A stretch of 64,000 bases of DNA from Paraspadella gotoi (taxonomy: Eukaryota; Chaetognatha), in assembly GCA_051294375.1 (NCBI GenBank), contig CM119268.1:9421216-9485215 (forward strand). The letters run 5' to 3'. The notes under the pieces are model-generated. The model ran no database searches and had not been told where the DNA came from. It worked only from the letters and a program-made list of their open reading frames with translations. A program made the position numbers and the translations under genes. Below, one piece after another: positions 1 to 11,870 of the stretch. How positions within the stretch are numbered: the first letter of the stretch is position 1; every line of letters begins with the position of its first letter.

Positions 1-216
1 ATCGAAACTTTATATCCAACTCAATCACACACTTTCCTACACACACCCACACAAAATTTCATTCCAATCCATTCATCCAATTGGAGTTTTTTGCTAAGGG
101 GGATGGACAGATGGACGGACGGATATCGTTTTTCTTTGTTGCTTAATTTAGTGTAATATGATGTTCTGATATAATGAAAATGATTTACCTATCAGATTTA
201 GGGGTGGGACCGACGG

Positions 217-226
217 NNNNNNNNNN
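217..226. other. Assembly gap (10 N)
   Basis: Ten undetermined bases. The 216 bases before the gap recur at about 942-1157, so the gap is flanked by a duplicated or mis-joined segment (see findings). Confidence 0.98.
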
Positions 227-480
227 CAACTTGCCTCATTTTCAAAATTTACATCATTTTTCAAATTTACATCATTTTTCAAATTTACATCATTTTTTCA
301 ACTTGCTTCATTTTTTCAAACTGCATCATTTTTTTAACTTGCATCATTTTTTTAACTTGCATCATTTTTTCAACTTGCATCATTCTTTCAACTTGTAACA
401 ATCTTTCAATATTTTTTCATCATTTTTCAATATGCATATTTTTTTTCACTTGCATCATTTTTTTAAAATTGCCTCATTTT
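227..480. repeat. AT-rich minisatellite, about 18-bp unit
   Basis: About fourteen imperfect copies of an 18-19 bp unit built on catcatttttcaa plus acttg or attta, directly after the N gap. The unit keeps one reading frame open (NLHHF repeats), but there is no sign that it is coding. Its position next to the gap suggests that the array stopped the assembler. Confidence 0.85.
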
Positions 481-539
481 TCCACTTAATTAATTAATTA
501 TTTATTTAAAACATTCATGAGTAAGCATAAATAATAAAA

Positions 540-1360
540 ATTCAAGTCAACTTGAATGCAAACTCATTTCCACTCCTCACTTCCATCGAAACTTTATATC
601 GTGCTCAATCACACACTTTCCTACCCACATACAAAATTTAATCTCAATCTATGCATCCAATAAAGATTAATTCTATTAATTATGGATTAAAATTATTAAA
701 AAGGTTCAAATAAAAGTGACTTATGTTTTTTTCTATCTAAACTCATTTCCACTCGCACGATTCCATCTAAACTTTATATCCAGCTTCACCAGACACTTTC
801 CTACCCACACACAAAATTTCATCTCAATCTAACCATCTAATTATGATTAATTCGAGTAATTATGGGTTAAAATTAGTAAAAAAGATTTAAGTTAATGTGA
901 CTTTTTTTTTCATTTAAAATCATTTCCACTCGCACGATTCCATCGAAACTTTATATCCAACTCAATCACACACTTTCCTACACACACCCACACAAAATTT
1001 CATTCCAATCCATTCATCCAATTGGAGTTTTTTGCTAAGGGGGATGGACAGATGGACGGACGGATATCGTTTTTCTTTGTTGCTTAATTTAGTGTAATAT
1101 GATGTTCTGATATAATGAAAATGATTTACCTATCAGATTTAGGGGTGGGACCGACGGACCGACAAAGTAAATTATAGAGTCGGAATCTGCTGATAAGCAG
1201 ATCCGACTAAAAGCAAAAAAATATATTTCACTATTTGAACGCCGTTTACTCATCAGTGGACGGGACGATTGACTTTAAATTTTGTATGTGGGTAGGAAAG
1301 TGTGTGATTAAGCTGGAAATCAAGTTTCGATGGAATCGTCTGAGTGGAAATGAGTTTAAA
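540..1360. repeat. Cluster of inverted copies of a dispersed repeat
   Basis: A block meaning 'aaactcatttcc ... cgattccatcgaaact ... aatcacacactttcctac ... aaaattt' occurs at about 557-640, 744-830 and 920-1000, and also at about 1-60. The reverse complement occurs at about 1277-1355. The same family appears in amphiphysin intron 4 (4660-4735). The mirrored arrangement suggests terminal inverted repeats of a non-autonomous DNA element. I see no gene between 1 and 1900 apart from these repeats and AT-rich sequence. Confidence 0.6.
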
Positions 1361-1795
1361 TGGAAAAAACAAAAACCTGTTTCACTAATTGATTATGCTT
1401 CTTTTTCTTTTATATTAAATGTAAAATTGTAAATGCAAGATGTATTAATTAATCAGTTAATTAATTAATCGGTCAATTAATCAATCCATTAATTTATCAA
1501 TAAATCAATCAATTTATTTAGTTATCTATTAATTAGTTATTCAATCCATTTTTTTATAAATTAATTAATTAGTTAATAAATCTAGTAAATCGTTATCGGC
1601 ATTATTGTCGTCGTTGCCATCATCGTCGTCGTTGCTTTTGTCGTGGTCAGTGACAAAAAGACCTAAATACAAACATTTCGGATCAAATTAATTTATTCAT
1701 TAAATTATTATTTTAGTTATAGTTTGTATTAATTAATTAATTACCGCTAATGATCGTGGGCAGATCCGACATTGTTTGCTCAAACTTGTTTAAAT
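1277..1795 (+). repeat. Dispersed repeat, copy 1 (about 0.5 kb)
   Basis: This segment matches 4660-5103 over most of its length. Shared parts are the tgggtagg(g/a)aagtgtgtgatt block, cctatttcactaattgattatgc, an attaatta-rich core, a cgtcgtc/atcatcg stretch, and a last block ending gacattgtttgctcaaacttgttta. Both copies end shortly before a 3' splice site (1900 and 5115). No coding capacity is seen. Confidence 0.75.
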
Positions 1796-1900
1796 ATTAT
1801 TTGTTCACAGTTCTGCGTTTCGGTTTCTTACAAGATATGTGTACGTAATTATTTTTGACATGATTATTTTGACGGCTCGAGCTTATAATCTTCCTTACAG

Positions 1901-2300
1901 ATGGAGATGCACCAAGAACGAAAAATTCGACGCCTATCTCGGTGCTCACGGAATTAATTTCTTTATACGAAAAATCGTTAACCAGGGAAGTTGCACCGTG
2001 GAGATCATCGACAACGAGGATGGAAGCTGGACGGTCAACGAGATTACCGCTTTTCGCACAGCCACGTCCACCTATAAGCTCGGTGAACGATACCAGGCCA
2101 AGCATCCCGTCACGGAAATGATGATAACCGCCATGGTGATCATGGAGGACGACAAGGTCGTCGGCAAGTCCTTCTCTTCGGAAGAGTCGGACGACGTGGT
2201 TGAGAGCACCACGCGAGAGCTGCTTGAAGACGGTTCCATGTTGCAAGTCATTTATTTCAAAGATGTCGTTTGCAAGCGGTGGTTTCAAAAGGAATCGTAG
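1901..2300 (+). CDS. Fatty-acid-binding protein (FABP/CRABP family), 5' exon missing
   Basis: The translation from 1901 (after the acceptor ttccttacag) to the TAG at 2298 gives about 132 residues of an intracellular lipid-binding protein (calycin fold). It opens with a K/RW..C..EKFDAYL-like helix-turn-helix start, continues with strands such as VEIIDNEDGSWTVNEI and STYKLGERY, and closes with VVCKRWFQ. In the family the end is usually (C)TRxY, so the Arg of the carboxylate-binding triad is kept and the Tyr is Phe here. Such proteins carry fatty acids or retinoids in the cytosol. Only the first few residues are missing. I could not identify the first exon; it may lie in the repeat-rich or gapped stretch upstream or before the window. 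The ATG at 1839 lies upstream of the acceptor and is not a credible FABP start. Confidence 0.85.
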
Positions 2301-2840
2301 TCGACATTGAAATTTACATGCCAAAGAAAGCATTCCACCTGAAGACTGAATGGGACCCCCTTAGCCTTTGCTTTGGTTTAAAATTTTCTCCCGATGAATC
2401 GGAGAATATCGGTTCCGTTCGGATCCAGAAATTTTATTTTTTAGAGTTTCATCTGTTCCTGGGACAAAATTCCTGTTTTGTTTAGTAATATGTATAACTC
2501 GTGTGGCTTATGTAACCTTTTTCGGACTTGGACTATACAATAGAATGAATTTGTTTCAAATAACTCATATTTTATTCCGGGATTTTTTAATTTTGTAACA
2601 ATCATGTTTAATTACACGGACACACGTTGCTGTGATTTTTGCATTTTATTTTTAATATTGATATTTTTTGGAAACTATTAGTATTTGGGAAACGAATTTT
2701 CTAGTTTGTCTCTTTTGAACTAATAATTTAATTACGTTTTCTAATCAGAATTGGGACGATGTTCTGTATTGTTTTTTTTTATATTTATATTGTTTTACAT
2801 ATTCTTGATAATTTGATACGGCGTCTCATTTCTTAAGACC
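2301..2840. other. Intergenic, AT-rich
   Basis: About 540 bp between the FABP stop and the amphiphysin start. It holds FABP 3' UTR-type sequence and AT-rich DNA. No further ORF, repeat or RNA gene is evident. Confidence 0.6.
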
Positions 2841-5558
2841 ATGGCGACCGGTGGTGACGGTAAGGCGGCCAAATCCACGCTGGTGAGGGGAATGACGAAA
2901 AAGGTGGTTCGCACCCGCGAACTCGTCTTACAGAATCTCGGAAAAGTGGATAAAACTCAGGACGGCGCCTTCGACGGGCTCGTCGACGCCTTCGGGCGAC
3001 AGCAAACTGCAGCTGCCAAGGTTCACAAGTATCTCGCAAACTACGTCGTGGGAGTTCGTGCAGCCGTCTTCGCCGCCGACGCTCTCCACGATGTCATGAA
3101 GGAAGTCTATGAAGACGACTGGCCGGGAAAGAACGACTTCGAGAATCACCTCGGCTCTATTAAGGTTATTTAATATTTTGAAATGGCCAAGATTCTAAAG
3201 GGCCTTGTTTTATTCTTCTTTCTGGACACTAAATGTCCCAAGATAAACTTCTTTAATCTTCTGCGACATTGTCATTGCATATGCAAACGTTAACGTACTA
3301 TGACAACGGGGACAAATGTGTGATGCCCGGGATGTGAGGCATTGTTAGGGGGCAAACCTTGCGGCAAACCTCCCGACAGCTGGCGCAAATTGCATTGGAC
3401 CCGCAGTGACCACCCCATGTGTTTATGCCGACACCAAACTTTAACCAGCGTGACCGTGAGGGGATTGAACCCGGAACTCACGGTTGGTGAAGTTGGTGAA
3501 CCTGTCCAAGCCAATGGCGAATTTAGGATTCGCCACAGTGCAGTACTTCAATTTAAGCGTTTTCAATAATTTTCCAGGCGAATTCGAACGACTACCTCCG
3601 CGAATTGGACCGCAGCGTTTCGGCGCTCGTATCTTATCAGGCGCAGTTTCACGACGTGCGTTCGAAGATCGAGAGACGCAATCGGAAGCTCGTCGATTAC
3701 GATTCCACGCGACACCAAACGGAGCAGTTGCGACAGGTTATAGTCTGTTAAATCATCATTGTCGCTATTGACTTTTGTCCTTTTACTTCGAGTTCATCTG
3801 TTTTTTCAGGTGAAGAAGAGGGAAGATTCCAAATTGATGAAGGCCGAAGAAAAAAACTCTGACGCCCGAAGAATGTACGACTCTCTCAACAACGAACTGC
3901 TCGAGCTTCTCCCCGCCCTCTACGAATCTCGCGTCGTCACCTTCGGCTCCACCTTTCAGTCTCTTTTCGGCGCCGAAGCGAACTTTCACGGCGAACTCAC
4001 GCGCCTCAACGCCGGCCTCAGCGACATCATCGACGCCCTTTTCGCCGAACGCTCCGTCGACCCGCGGCGCCTCCCTCCGGCGCCTGTATTTTCCGCCCTC
4101 ACGCGCGGCGGATTCGGGGGAGGATCGTCCCGCGGCTCCACGCCCTCTTCGACTCGTGCAAGGGGAGTGGGGGGCGTAGGCGGCGCCGCGGTCGGTGTCT
4201 CCAGTGACTCGGCGTTGCAGTCGGGGTCGAGATCCGGCTCCATCGCCAGCGCCGAACATCATCTTCACCAGGGCGGAGGTTAGAGGATTAGACTGAATAA
4301 ATAATGAGTATTTTTCCAGAAGACAAAGAATTACTAATTATGCTTAATATTATTTAAAATGAACCTCTCATCGCTTATTCAGGGCGACACGCTGGCCAAT
4401 ATTCTTCGGGCATGGCGGCGGCCGTACCAACAGCGTCGCCGGCGGCGATCTCCTCGATGTCGGCCTCTTACCCCGCCTTGTCGGGAAGCCACAACTCGTT
4501 GGAAATATCCAACTCCTCCGCCTTCGCCGATTATCATGAGGCGGAAGGGAAGAGTCAGGAGCGGGGCACGCCGCGACTGGCGCAGTCGGACGTGGCGTTG
4601 GAGACTCGAGGTTAGTAAAAATGTGAAATCTGTTTTACTCTTCTTTTTATTGCGAGTGTAATTTTTATGTGTGGGTAGGGAAGTGTGTGATTGAGCTAGA
4701 TATGAAGTTTCGATGGAGTAGAAAAGAGTTTAAATAGAAAAAACAAAAAAACCTATTTCACTAATTGATTATGCTTCTTTTTCTTTTTATAATAAATGTA
4801 AATGCAAGATGTATTAATTAATCAAATAGTTAATCAGTTAATTAATCAATTAATTATTAATTTAATCAATTATTTATCTATTAATTAATTATTCAATCAA
4901 TTTTTTTATAAATTAATTATTTAAACAATCAATCAAGTCTATCATTATTGGCTTCATTGTCGTCGTCGCCATCATCGTCGTCATTGTTTTTGTCGTGGTC
5001 AGTGACGAAAAGACAAAACAAACATTTCGGACCAAATTAATTATTAATTAATTACCGCTAATGATCGTGGGCAGATCCGACATTGTTTGCTCAAACTTGT
5101 TTATATCTCCACTAGATTCAGGAGCTCGCGAGGCGGGCCTCAGCAACGGGGCTTGCGCCTTACCCGACAACGTTCTTTATCAAGTAGTGGCGACTCATCC
5201 TTACGTTAGGGAGGACGAGGACGAACTTACTTTCGACGCTGGGGCATTCATTAACGTCATGGTTAACGAAGACGACGATGACCCGGATGAAGGATGGCTT
5301 TTCGGGTTAGACGTCTTAAATAACTTGCAGTAAAATATAAAATTAAATATTTAAGTTATACTACAGTCGTAATATCAATAGCTTTCTGTCTCTAACTCTC
5401 GTGTTGGTTCTTTATTTTTCTCACCACGTGGGTTAGCTGCTCTTTTCCGTAGGCCTGGCCTACATCAACACGCGGTATTGTCTTTTGTTTTCAGCTGTTT
5501 GGATGCGGATCCCACGATGAAAGGATTGTTCCCTGCAAACTTTACGCGAAAACTTTGA
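2841..5558 (+). CDS. AMPH/BIN1-like: Amphiphysin/BIN family protein (N-BAR + SH3)
   Basis: Six exons join in phase: 2841-3164, 3578-3736, 3810-4278, 4383-4610, 5116-5305, 5495-5558, giving 477 residues. The first about 240 residues form an N-BAR domain: an N-terminal amphipathic stretch, LQNLGKVDKTQD, VYEDDWPG, then RRNRKLVDYDSTRHQTEQ and a heptad-rich helix. A Gly/Ser/Ala/Pro-rich linker follows. The C-terminal SH3 begins NVLYQVVATHPYV and includes EDELTF and DEGWLFG. The last 21 codons lie in a small exon at 5495-5558 (KGLFPANFTRKL, the usual SH3 end GxFPxNF). Reading through the donor at 5306 would cut the SH3 short. The family senses and tubulates membrane in endocytosis and T-tubules, and its SH3 binds dynamin or WASP-type proline motifs. 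Intron 1 carries a SINE and intron 4 a dispersed repeat. Confidence 0.93.
3295..3520 (-). mobile_element. tRNA-derived SINE, minus strand (amphiphysin intron 1)
   Basis: Read on the minus strand, it has an A-box-like ggcttggacagg, a B box ccgggttcaatcccc, then gtcggcataaacac, tggtcactgcgggtcc and an end resembling cccgggcatcac...cccgttgtcata. The blocks occur in the same order in the two copies at 50480 and 50961. It lies wholly within the intron. Confidence 0.75.
4660..5103 (+). repeat. Dispersed repeat, copy 2 (amphiphysin intron 4)
   Basis: This segment is collinear with 1277-1795, including the distinctive last 50 bases (accgctaatgatcgtgggca, then gatccgacattgtttgctca). It ends 12 bp before the acceptor at 5115, as copy 1 does before the FABP acceptor, so it probably inserted in an intron next to a splice site. 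Confidence 0.75.
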
Positions 5559-5944
5559 CGTTACGTTTATCTTGTTCATGATTTCCATGCCGTTTCCTGT
5601 ACGAAGCTGTTTCACATTTGTCTTTTTCCAACGATAAAAGACAGTCACCTTCCAGCATCGTTTTTTTTCCGACAGTACTGCTTTTCATGGCAGTGATCAG
5701 TGATATTGTTTAAGCAATTTTATTCATCCGTAAGTGTCGAAGATTCTCGTTTTAAGTCCTTGAAAATATATTTGTATAATTGGCAACTTTCTAATTGTGA
5801 TATCTCTCCACGCTCGGTCATTTTATAAACATTACGATCTTGCCAAATCTCTATTTTATTTCTCTCTGATACGTATAAATATTTTTTTTTTTCATTTCGT
5901 TTTTATTTAAATATTTCCAAGAAATGCGAGAAAGTTTGTAGACC
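5559..5944. other. Intergenic between amphiphysin and RPAP1
   Basis: 386 bp of AT-rich sequence without an ORF worth reporting. A T-run at 5881-5891 and further AT-rich sequence precede the RPAP1 start codon. Confidence 0.5.
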
Positions 5945-8900
5945 ATGCTGAATTCACGCCCGAGCGCCGTCTATGACGAAGCGTCTCTGCTGCGGATGCA
6001 GCAAGACTTCTTCGCACAACGTGATCCCGCTGCGCCCTCGACCAAGATGGTTCGTTGCGGCGACAAGCGCAAGAGCCACGAGCCCATGGACGTTTCGAAC
6101 TCTGTGTCCAAAGCGCCGTCCAAAGCCGTGAGTTTCGCCCGCGACGTCGTCGAAATCGACCACTCTGCCGAAGTTAAAACGCCTAGTCGATCCAAGATCA
6201 GGAGCACTGATCAAGATAAAAACGACGATGCTGAAGCGCGACTCGATTCGGCTGATCGACACGTAACCTCTGTTCTCTCTTCTCTCATAATGGAGCGAAC
6301 TCCGGAGAAAAGCGCAGTCTTGTTTCCTACCAAGTCACCAGGTGATACCACAGGTTTTCCAGTGGCCTCCCGAGGCGGCGTCTTGGGCCCGTCGACGGAA
6401 AAGAAGGGCAGAAGTCTATTCTCGCGGCAGATGGCGACGATTAAGGATCCTGACTCCCGCCGAGTTAAAGTAGGCGGGATTATCGACGGAAGCGGACTCG
6501 GTTATCGCGGCGACGGCGAAGCCAACAAGATCCATCTGGAAAACCTGGGGAAACTTTCGGTGATGAGCGAGTCGGCAATACTGGAGGATCAACGTCAAAT
6601 CCGCGAAATGTTGAGCGCGTCGACTCTGGAGTTTTTGAAAAATCGAAAGAGCTCCTCCGCGGAGCGAAAAGCTCCTTTGGTCTTAGAATATTCTGCGGAA
6701 TCTGAGCCGGAGAAAGACTCGTTTCTTCCTGTGAAACCGACCAACGAGTGGGTCAACATGGATGTGGTGGAGAGCGAGAAGCTGGAGTGGTTGCGCGACG
6801 TGAAGGTCGACCCAAAAGCTAAAACAGACTCTGGGAGAGAGATGAGATTCGATTTCGACGGCCGAGCGCTTGGTCCCGACGATCAATTTCCCACATCCTC
6901 TGCTCTGTATCATCATGACCGTCAAACGGAACCAGGCTACACCTTGGAGGAGCTTTTCACTCTCAGTCGTAGTCAATTTGCTCAGCAGCGTGTTCTAGCT
7001 TTGAGAACGTTGGCTAAGATTTCTTTTCAGGCCCGTATTTGTGCCTATGATGAAATATTGTCAAGACCCCTTTTTCCGCATTTGTTGGAAGCCGGGGTAG
7101 TCTTTCTTCTACGCTGGGCTTTGGACGATGGAAACGCGGGCGTGATGGCTGCGTCTGTTGAAGGCCTCGCGTCCATGCTCGTCATCTCCTCTGACGAAGC
7201 TTGTTTGAATCGAACGCATTCCTGGTACCGAGGGATGTTGACCCCGTCGCTCAGGCCATTGGAGTGCCCGCAGGATTCCGAGGAAGACGAGACGCCGCCG
7301 ACACAACGAAGTGACGTAGAGATGGTGGCTCGAGATATCATTCTTGCTCTTATCCAAATGAATGTACTTCCGCGACTCCGCTACATCCTCGAAGTCGTCC
7401 GTCCGCACGGAGAAACCGTTTTCGCCGTTTTTGACATCCTCATCCGAATTTGTCGTCATTCCCGGGAAGCTGCCGCCTCGGTTTTGTCAACTCCACGGTT
7501 GATAGAGACTGTGACGAGGGAATTCGTAGCGACGAGAGATTCTGGAGGATCATCCACCGAAACCGTCTATGGCAAAGCTCTGCCGAAAGCCCTAACTTTT
7601 CTGAGAGTCGTGGTAGCGTCGGCCGGTCGAGCGGCGGCTTTAAAACTCGAAAATGAAGATGTCGTGTCGAAACTTCTAACATTCGTCACTATTCATCCTC
7701 TGGAACAGGACAGAGATCTAGGAGTCGGCGGAGAATTATGCCGGGAGGCGGCGCGACTCATAGCCACGATGATCCGCTTTAAAGTCTCCGTCGAACAATC
7801 TTTTGCGATTTTTCCGGTGCTGATGTCCAACTTGAGAAACTTTTCCCGTTTATCATCCTCGGATATCTCTCAGGTACCCGATGTCGCGAGGGCGACTGAA
7901 CTCTTAACACTTGTTTCGGCTTTCATCGAGGATTGCAGGGGAAAAACTCCGAGCAAGTTCCGAAACGATCTTTTGAATGAAGACGGGGACCGCATCGTTG
8001 TCAACGATGCGTCGCTCGATTTCGATCGCGTTCGTGGATTTCTCATGCCGTTGACGGAATGTTGTGGAATTTGGATTCGATCGTTAATTGCCGACAGAAT
8101 TCGCGACGATGCCGTTTTCTTGGATTTGATTGCCGCAGGTTTCAATTGCGTGGCGTCACTGTTTCAGAAGTGGAAAGAATTCGCTGGAGAAAAGCCGAAG
8201 CTTTTAACGGAAATCTCCGTATTCGCTGAAAAAATTATCTTGCCTTTTCTTTTGTCCAACACTTATGAAAAGGCTCTCGCGCTATTTAGTAAAAACTCAC
8301 TCGCGGTGAATCGATGGAATCCCATCCTTGACGAAGCACCTCAGCTACCGTCTTTGCGGTGTCTCTCCCTCGCTCGTATGACCCCGCCCACTTTTGACAC
8401 GAAGTCATCGCTGGGATTTCTGCTCTCAGTTTCACGAGTCGTCGCCGTCATCGCGGGCATCGCGAAACCATCGAACAACGTACAAAAGCTTTTACAATCC
8501 ACGCTTCAACATCCACTGATGCTTTCGCTCGTAGATACAATCGGCAAATCCCCTATCGTTTTCTCTTGGCCTCTTCATTTCGAGATTTCTTTATTAAAGA
8601 TTCTAATCGAGTCATTCGTCATTCAATTACGGTCCGACCCCGACCTTAGGGACTCTGTGTCGACCTATCACTCTTTGGCCCTTAATATTTTGCCTCATCT
8701 CACGGAGAGCGAGTGCGTTTTGAAATTCGCCCAAGAAGTCGTCTTTTCCCCGGCGTTTAATCACCGTCCAAATGACATTGAGGACTCGATGCAAACTCTC
8801 GATCTCAACGTTTTTCAAGTTCGATCCGCGACCCACGAAAATCTGCTCGTGTCCAAAAGCGCCATAAATAGAGAAGCCGTAAATTCTTTATCGTCGATCA

Positions 8901-9957
8901 GAGGATGCTACATGGATAGCTTCGTGCTTATTTTAAAAGGTCGAACAGAAGGTCCCACTTTAGTGAAAGATTTCACGCTGTCCCTTCCGCTAGACTGGCC
9001 CCTTTTACCCTTGGTGGAGGCGTATCGTATTTTTAATGTTTCCAAAGACTCCAAAGACGCTGTCGACTCCCAACGCGCTCGTCGCCATATCCTCGCCGCT
9101 CTGCGATTTGTGCATTTGTTGGAGACGACTCGTCCGACGACTTTGGCGTTAATTTCTCCGACGGTTCGTCTCTCTCGTCTTTACTGCGTTTTTCTCTCTG
9201 GAAATGACGTCTTCTTCGAGGTGGACATCTATAAACTATTGGCATCACTTTTTCGTCATTACGCGGCAAACAACGCTTTTCTTGACGCACTCGACTTCAG
9301 TGAAAGCGTTCCCGGCTTGGCTTCGTTTTACGACCTGTTCGAAGAGCTTTTGTCTCAATTCCAAGCCGTGTCTTTCGGTGATCCCTTGTTTTCATCCTTC
9401 ATTTTATTGGCGCTCCAGCAAAAACACAGGTAAATTAAAGTTGAACAAAGGTTTCATTAATGAAACCCGAAACTACCAACGTAAGTTATCGACTGGTTTT
9501 TCTCCCCAAAAGTGTCCTTTTCCGCAAATCGTTCTGGATCGAAAATGGGGACTCCATCCTTCCGAGCTTCACCCTGGGCTGTTCCGATCTACTGGTATCT
9601 GTCGATCGCTTCCTTTTTCCTCCGGAGACAGATACGGCGCTGTTGCGTCACTATTTGCAAGCGTTATTATCGAAGCGTTTGCGTCGCTCGCCGCTCCTCT
9701 ACTCGATCGCCGTCGCCCACGTGAACGCTTTCATATTCGGCGATGACCCGAAGTCGGCGAGACTCCGTCGCCTTTTCGCCGAAGCCGTGACGAATGCGGA
9801 GAACGACGACGACGATGATGAACCCGTCGCCAGCGACATTTTACTCTATGAGCGCTCCGACGTCTCGGCCCCTCGAGGCTTCCTCCTCCACGAAAAACTT
9901 CCGTCGGAGAGATCAGAACGTTTGAAAAGTTTTTTAAACCGTGATATTTTACGATAA
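5945..9957 (+). CDS. RPAP1: RNA polymerase II-associated protein 1
   Basis: Two exons, 5945-9429 and 9486-9957, encode 1318 residues (human RPAP1 is of similar size). The N-terminal region has the family signature LLRMQQDFFAQ followed by PSTKMVR. In the middle, EKLEWLRDVKV, then RFDFDGRALG and GYTLEELFTLSRSQFAQQRVLAL match the RPAP1 C-terminal-type domain, followed by a long helical repeat (armadillo-like) region. The last exon keeps LLYSIAVAHVNAFIF. RPAP1 links RNA polymerase II with chaperone and assembly factors and is needed for nuclear import or assembly of the enzyme. The single 56-bp intron has a good donor (acag|gtaaat) but a weak acceptor (aacgtaag), chosen because it alone restores the frame. 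The next gene starts only 65 bp after the stop. Confidence 0.92.
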
Positions 9958-10021
9958 TCGATGCGATTGGCCTTCTATTTTTTAAAGTTAATGTTTTACA
10001 ACGTTTCGCAGGTACAAAACA

Positions 10022-11299
10022 ATGTCGTTCAGTTTGACGGTAAACCGTTTATTGTCGGCCACTGTCGGCCGGACGTTTCGTATTTTTCCTCGGATGCGAT
10101 TCGCCTCCGAGCGTCTGGCGACTCTTCTGCTCTTTTCCCCTCTTTTCCGTCTCCTGCCCGCGTTTCGACCCAAAGCCAAAGAGAAAGATTCGACTCCGTT
10201 AGACCAACTTCCTCCCTGTCCCACCCCTCCGCCGCCGCCGCCCCCGACGAAGACTAGGACGCCGCATCGATTCTTGGACGAGATCGACGCCTTCAACTCC
10301 TGCGGAGATCAGGAGCGCGTCTTGAGACTTTTGAATCAAATCGGGGGGGAGAGTAGCGACGATCCCCAGGTGATTTTCATGGCCGCGTCTGCTATTACTG
10401 GCTGTTATGTTAACAGCCCGGTTGCCTTTGATGCCCATTGAGATAGGGAATCTAACTGTTGGCTTTGGTGGCTTCCGACACTCAGTGACGCCACCTGTCA
10501 CTGGCGAGGTTACCCTAGGACGGTTTCGCTTTGCCAATGCAGAGGGAAGTCTTTGGAACGTAACGCTAGGTGCGTTCCCCCTCTGAGCCAATGGGATTGG
10601 CTTAAATTAGGCCTTAATGAGGCTTAATATACCGCCCCACTCTAATCTTAGTTCAGCCGAGTTTCATAAAAAAGTCTTTAGAAAATTATTTACGCTACGT
10701 ATCAGGTTCTTTGGCGTTTGACCCGCGCAATCTTCGATCGCGCAAAGAATCCGGAGACGGGACTGACCGATGACGAAAAAAGGCAAGAGATCGAACGCGC
10801 CTTCGACATCGTCTCTCGCGCCTTGGAACTAGATCCCGATTCCTTCGAAACGCACATGTGGTTTGCCATCGTCCTCGAATCTTTGAACCGGTGGAAACCT
10901 TTGAGGGAAAAGCTGATCAACTCGTTCATCATCAAGGAACACTTTCTCAACGCTCTCGGAATAAACCCACAATCGGCGGTACTGCTACACTGCCTTGGCT
11001 CCTGGTGCTTCACGGTCGCCAGCATCGATCTCCTCGAACGGAAAGTCGCGCAGTGGCTCTTTTTCGAGCCGCCTACTTCCACCTACGAAGAGGCACTCGG
11101 ATACTTTCTGGCCGCCGAGGAGGTCAGCCCCAGCTTTTATTGTTTCAACCTGCTAATGATCGCCAAGTGTTACGCCAAGTTGAGAGATGACGTCAAGAAG
11201 GTGGAATATCTCGAGAGGGTCGTTTCTTTTGCACCATTGCGATCCGAAGAAGATCAACGAGCGGTAAAAGAAGCTCAAATCCTTTTGCTTAATCTGTGA
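10022..11299 (+). CDS. RMDN1-like: Regulator of microtubule dynamics protein (RMDN1/3-like)
   Basis: Exons 10022-10369 and 10706-11299 encode 313 residues, the length of vertebrate RMDN1. After a basic, hydrophobic N-terminus (RLLSATVGRTFRIFPRMRF, then LLLFSPLFRLL), which could be a mitochondrial signal or membrane anchor, comes a proline run. The conserved TPR-like body follows: VLWRLTRA, RALELDPDSFETHMWFAI, KLINSFIIKEHFLNALGINP, STYEEALGYFLAAEEV, FYCFNLLMIAKCYAKL. The family is found at mitochondria, ER-mitochondria contacts or microtubules. A 3' splice site (acgtttcgcag) stands 10 bp before the ATG and only 65 bp after the RPAP1 stop, which suggests trans-splicing of a downstream cistron. 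The intron contains a minus-strand SINE. Confidence 0.9.
10380..10650 (-). mobile_element. tRNA-derived SINE, minus strand (RMDN intron)
   Basis: On the minus strand it has an A-box-like tggctcagaggg, a weak B box, and the family block ccagtgacaggtggcgtcactgag, nearly the same as ccagtgacaggaggcggtcactgag in the copies at 50.5-51.2 kb. It is more diverged than those copies. Confidence 0.6.
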
Positions 11300-11870
11300 T
11301 TTTTATAAAGATTAAGATCGTTTATAGGGAATGTTTAGCATTTTATATACTGATGGAAAAATAGCCTCATAATGCAAATTTAGAAATCGGTAACCTCAGA
11401 TTTTGGGAGCTCAAATGATTTGAACAAAGACGACGACGAAGACGACGACGAAGTATTAAAAAAAATGACTTCGTCATGCTGGAATCGGTCTGTCAACTAC
11501 TGACCGGATTGACATTTCTGAGATTTTTGTCTCTTGTTTGGATACGCCCTGGTTATATCGCCGTCAACTTAGTGGCGGAGATTTAGGTTCCGGGCCGACT
11601 CGAAAGACCCCCGCCTCATTTTGATGGGGAGCGCATAAATCCCATATTCTGTTCCATTTCGACTTTGCTTACCCTGTATTGCTCTGATTGCTTTGTTTAA
11701 ACTGATCATATGTTTCAAGTAGTTGTTGTGAAACATGGTTTAATTTGTCCAACATTTTCTTTATTTATTTATACTTTCTTTTTTCGGTATTTTTTAAAGA
11801 GTAATCACTATAATAAAGTCAGAACTTGTTTAAAACACTTTCCATTGTTCGTGAAATTTGCAAAGAAACC
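11300..11870. other. Intergenic with GAC/GAA microsatellite and a shared repeat motif
   Basis: 571 bp. At 11431-11453 there is a run of gac and gaa triplets. At 11404-11430 tttgggagctcaaatgattt followed by gaacaaaga also occurs at 55968-55995, so it marks a dispersed repeat. The rest holds no convincing ORF. Confidence 0.55.

Noticed and set aside
174-398. 74-codon frame of NLHHF repeats
   Set aside because: It is the reading of a minisatellite and begins across the N gap; no gene features.
1797-2333. Minus-strand 178-codon ORF opposite FABP
   Set aside because: The + strand translation matches the FABP family throughout; the minus frame has no domain.
3783-4268. Long minus-strand ORFs opposite the amphiphysin linker and other GC-rich exons
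   Set aside because: They are shadows of coding sequence on the + strand with no recognisable domain.
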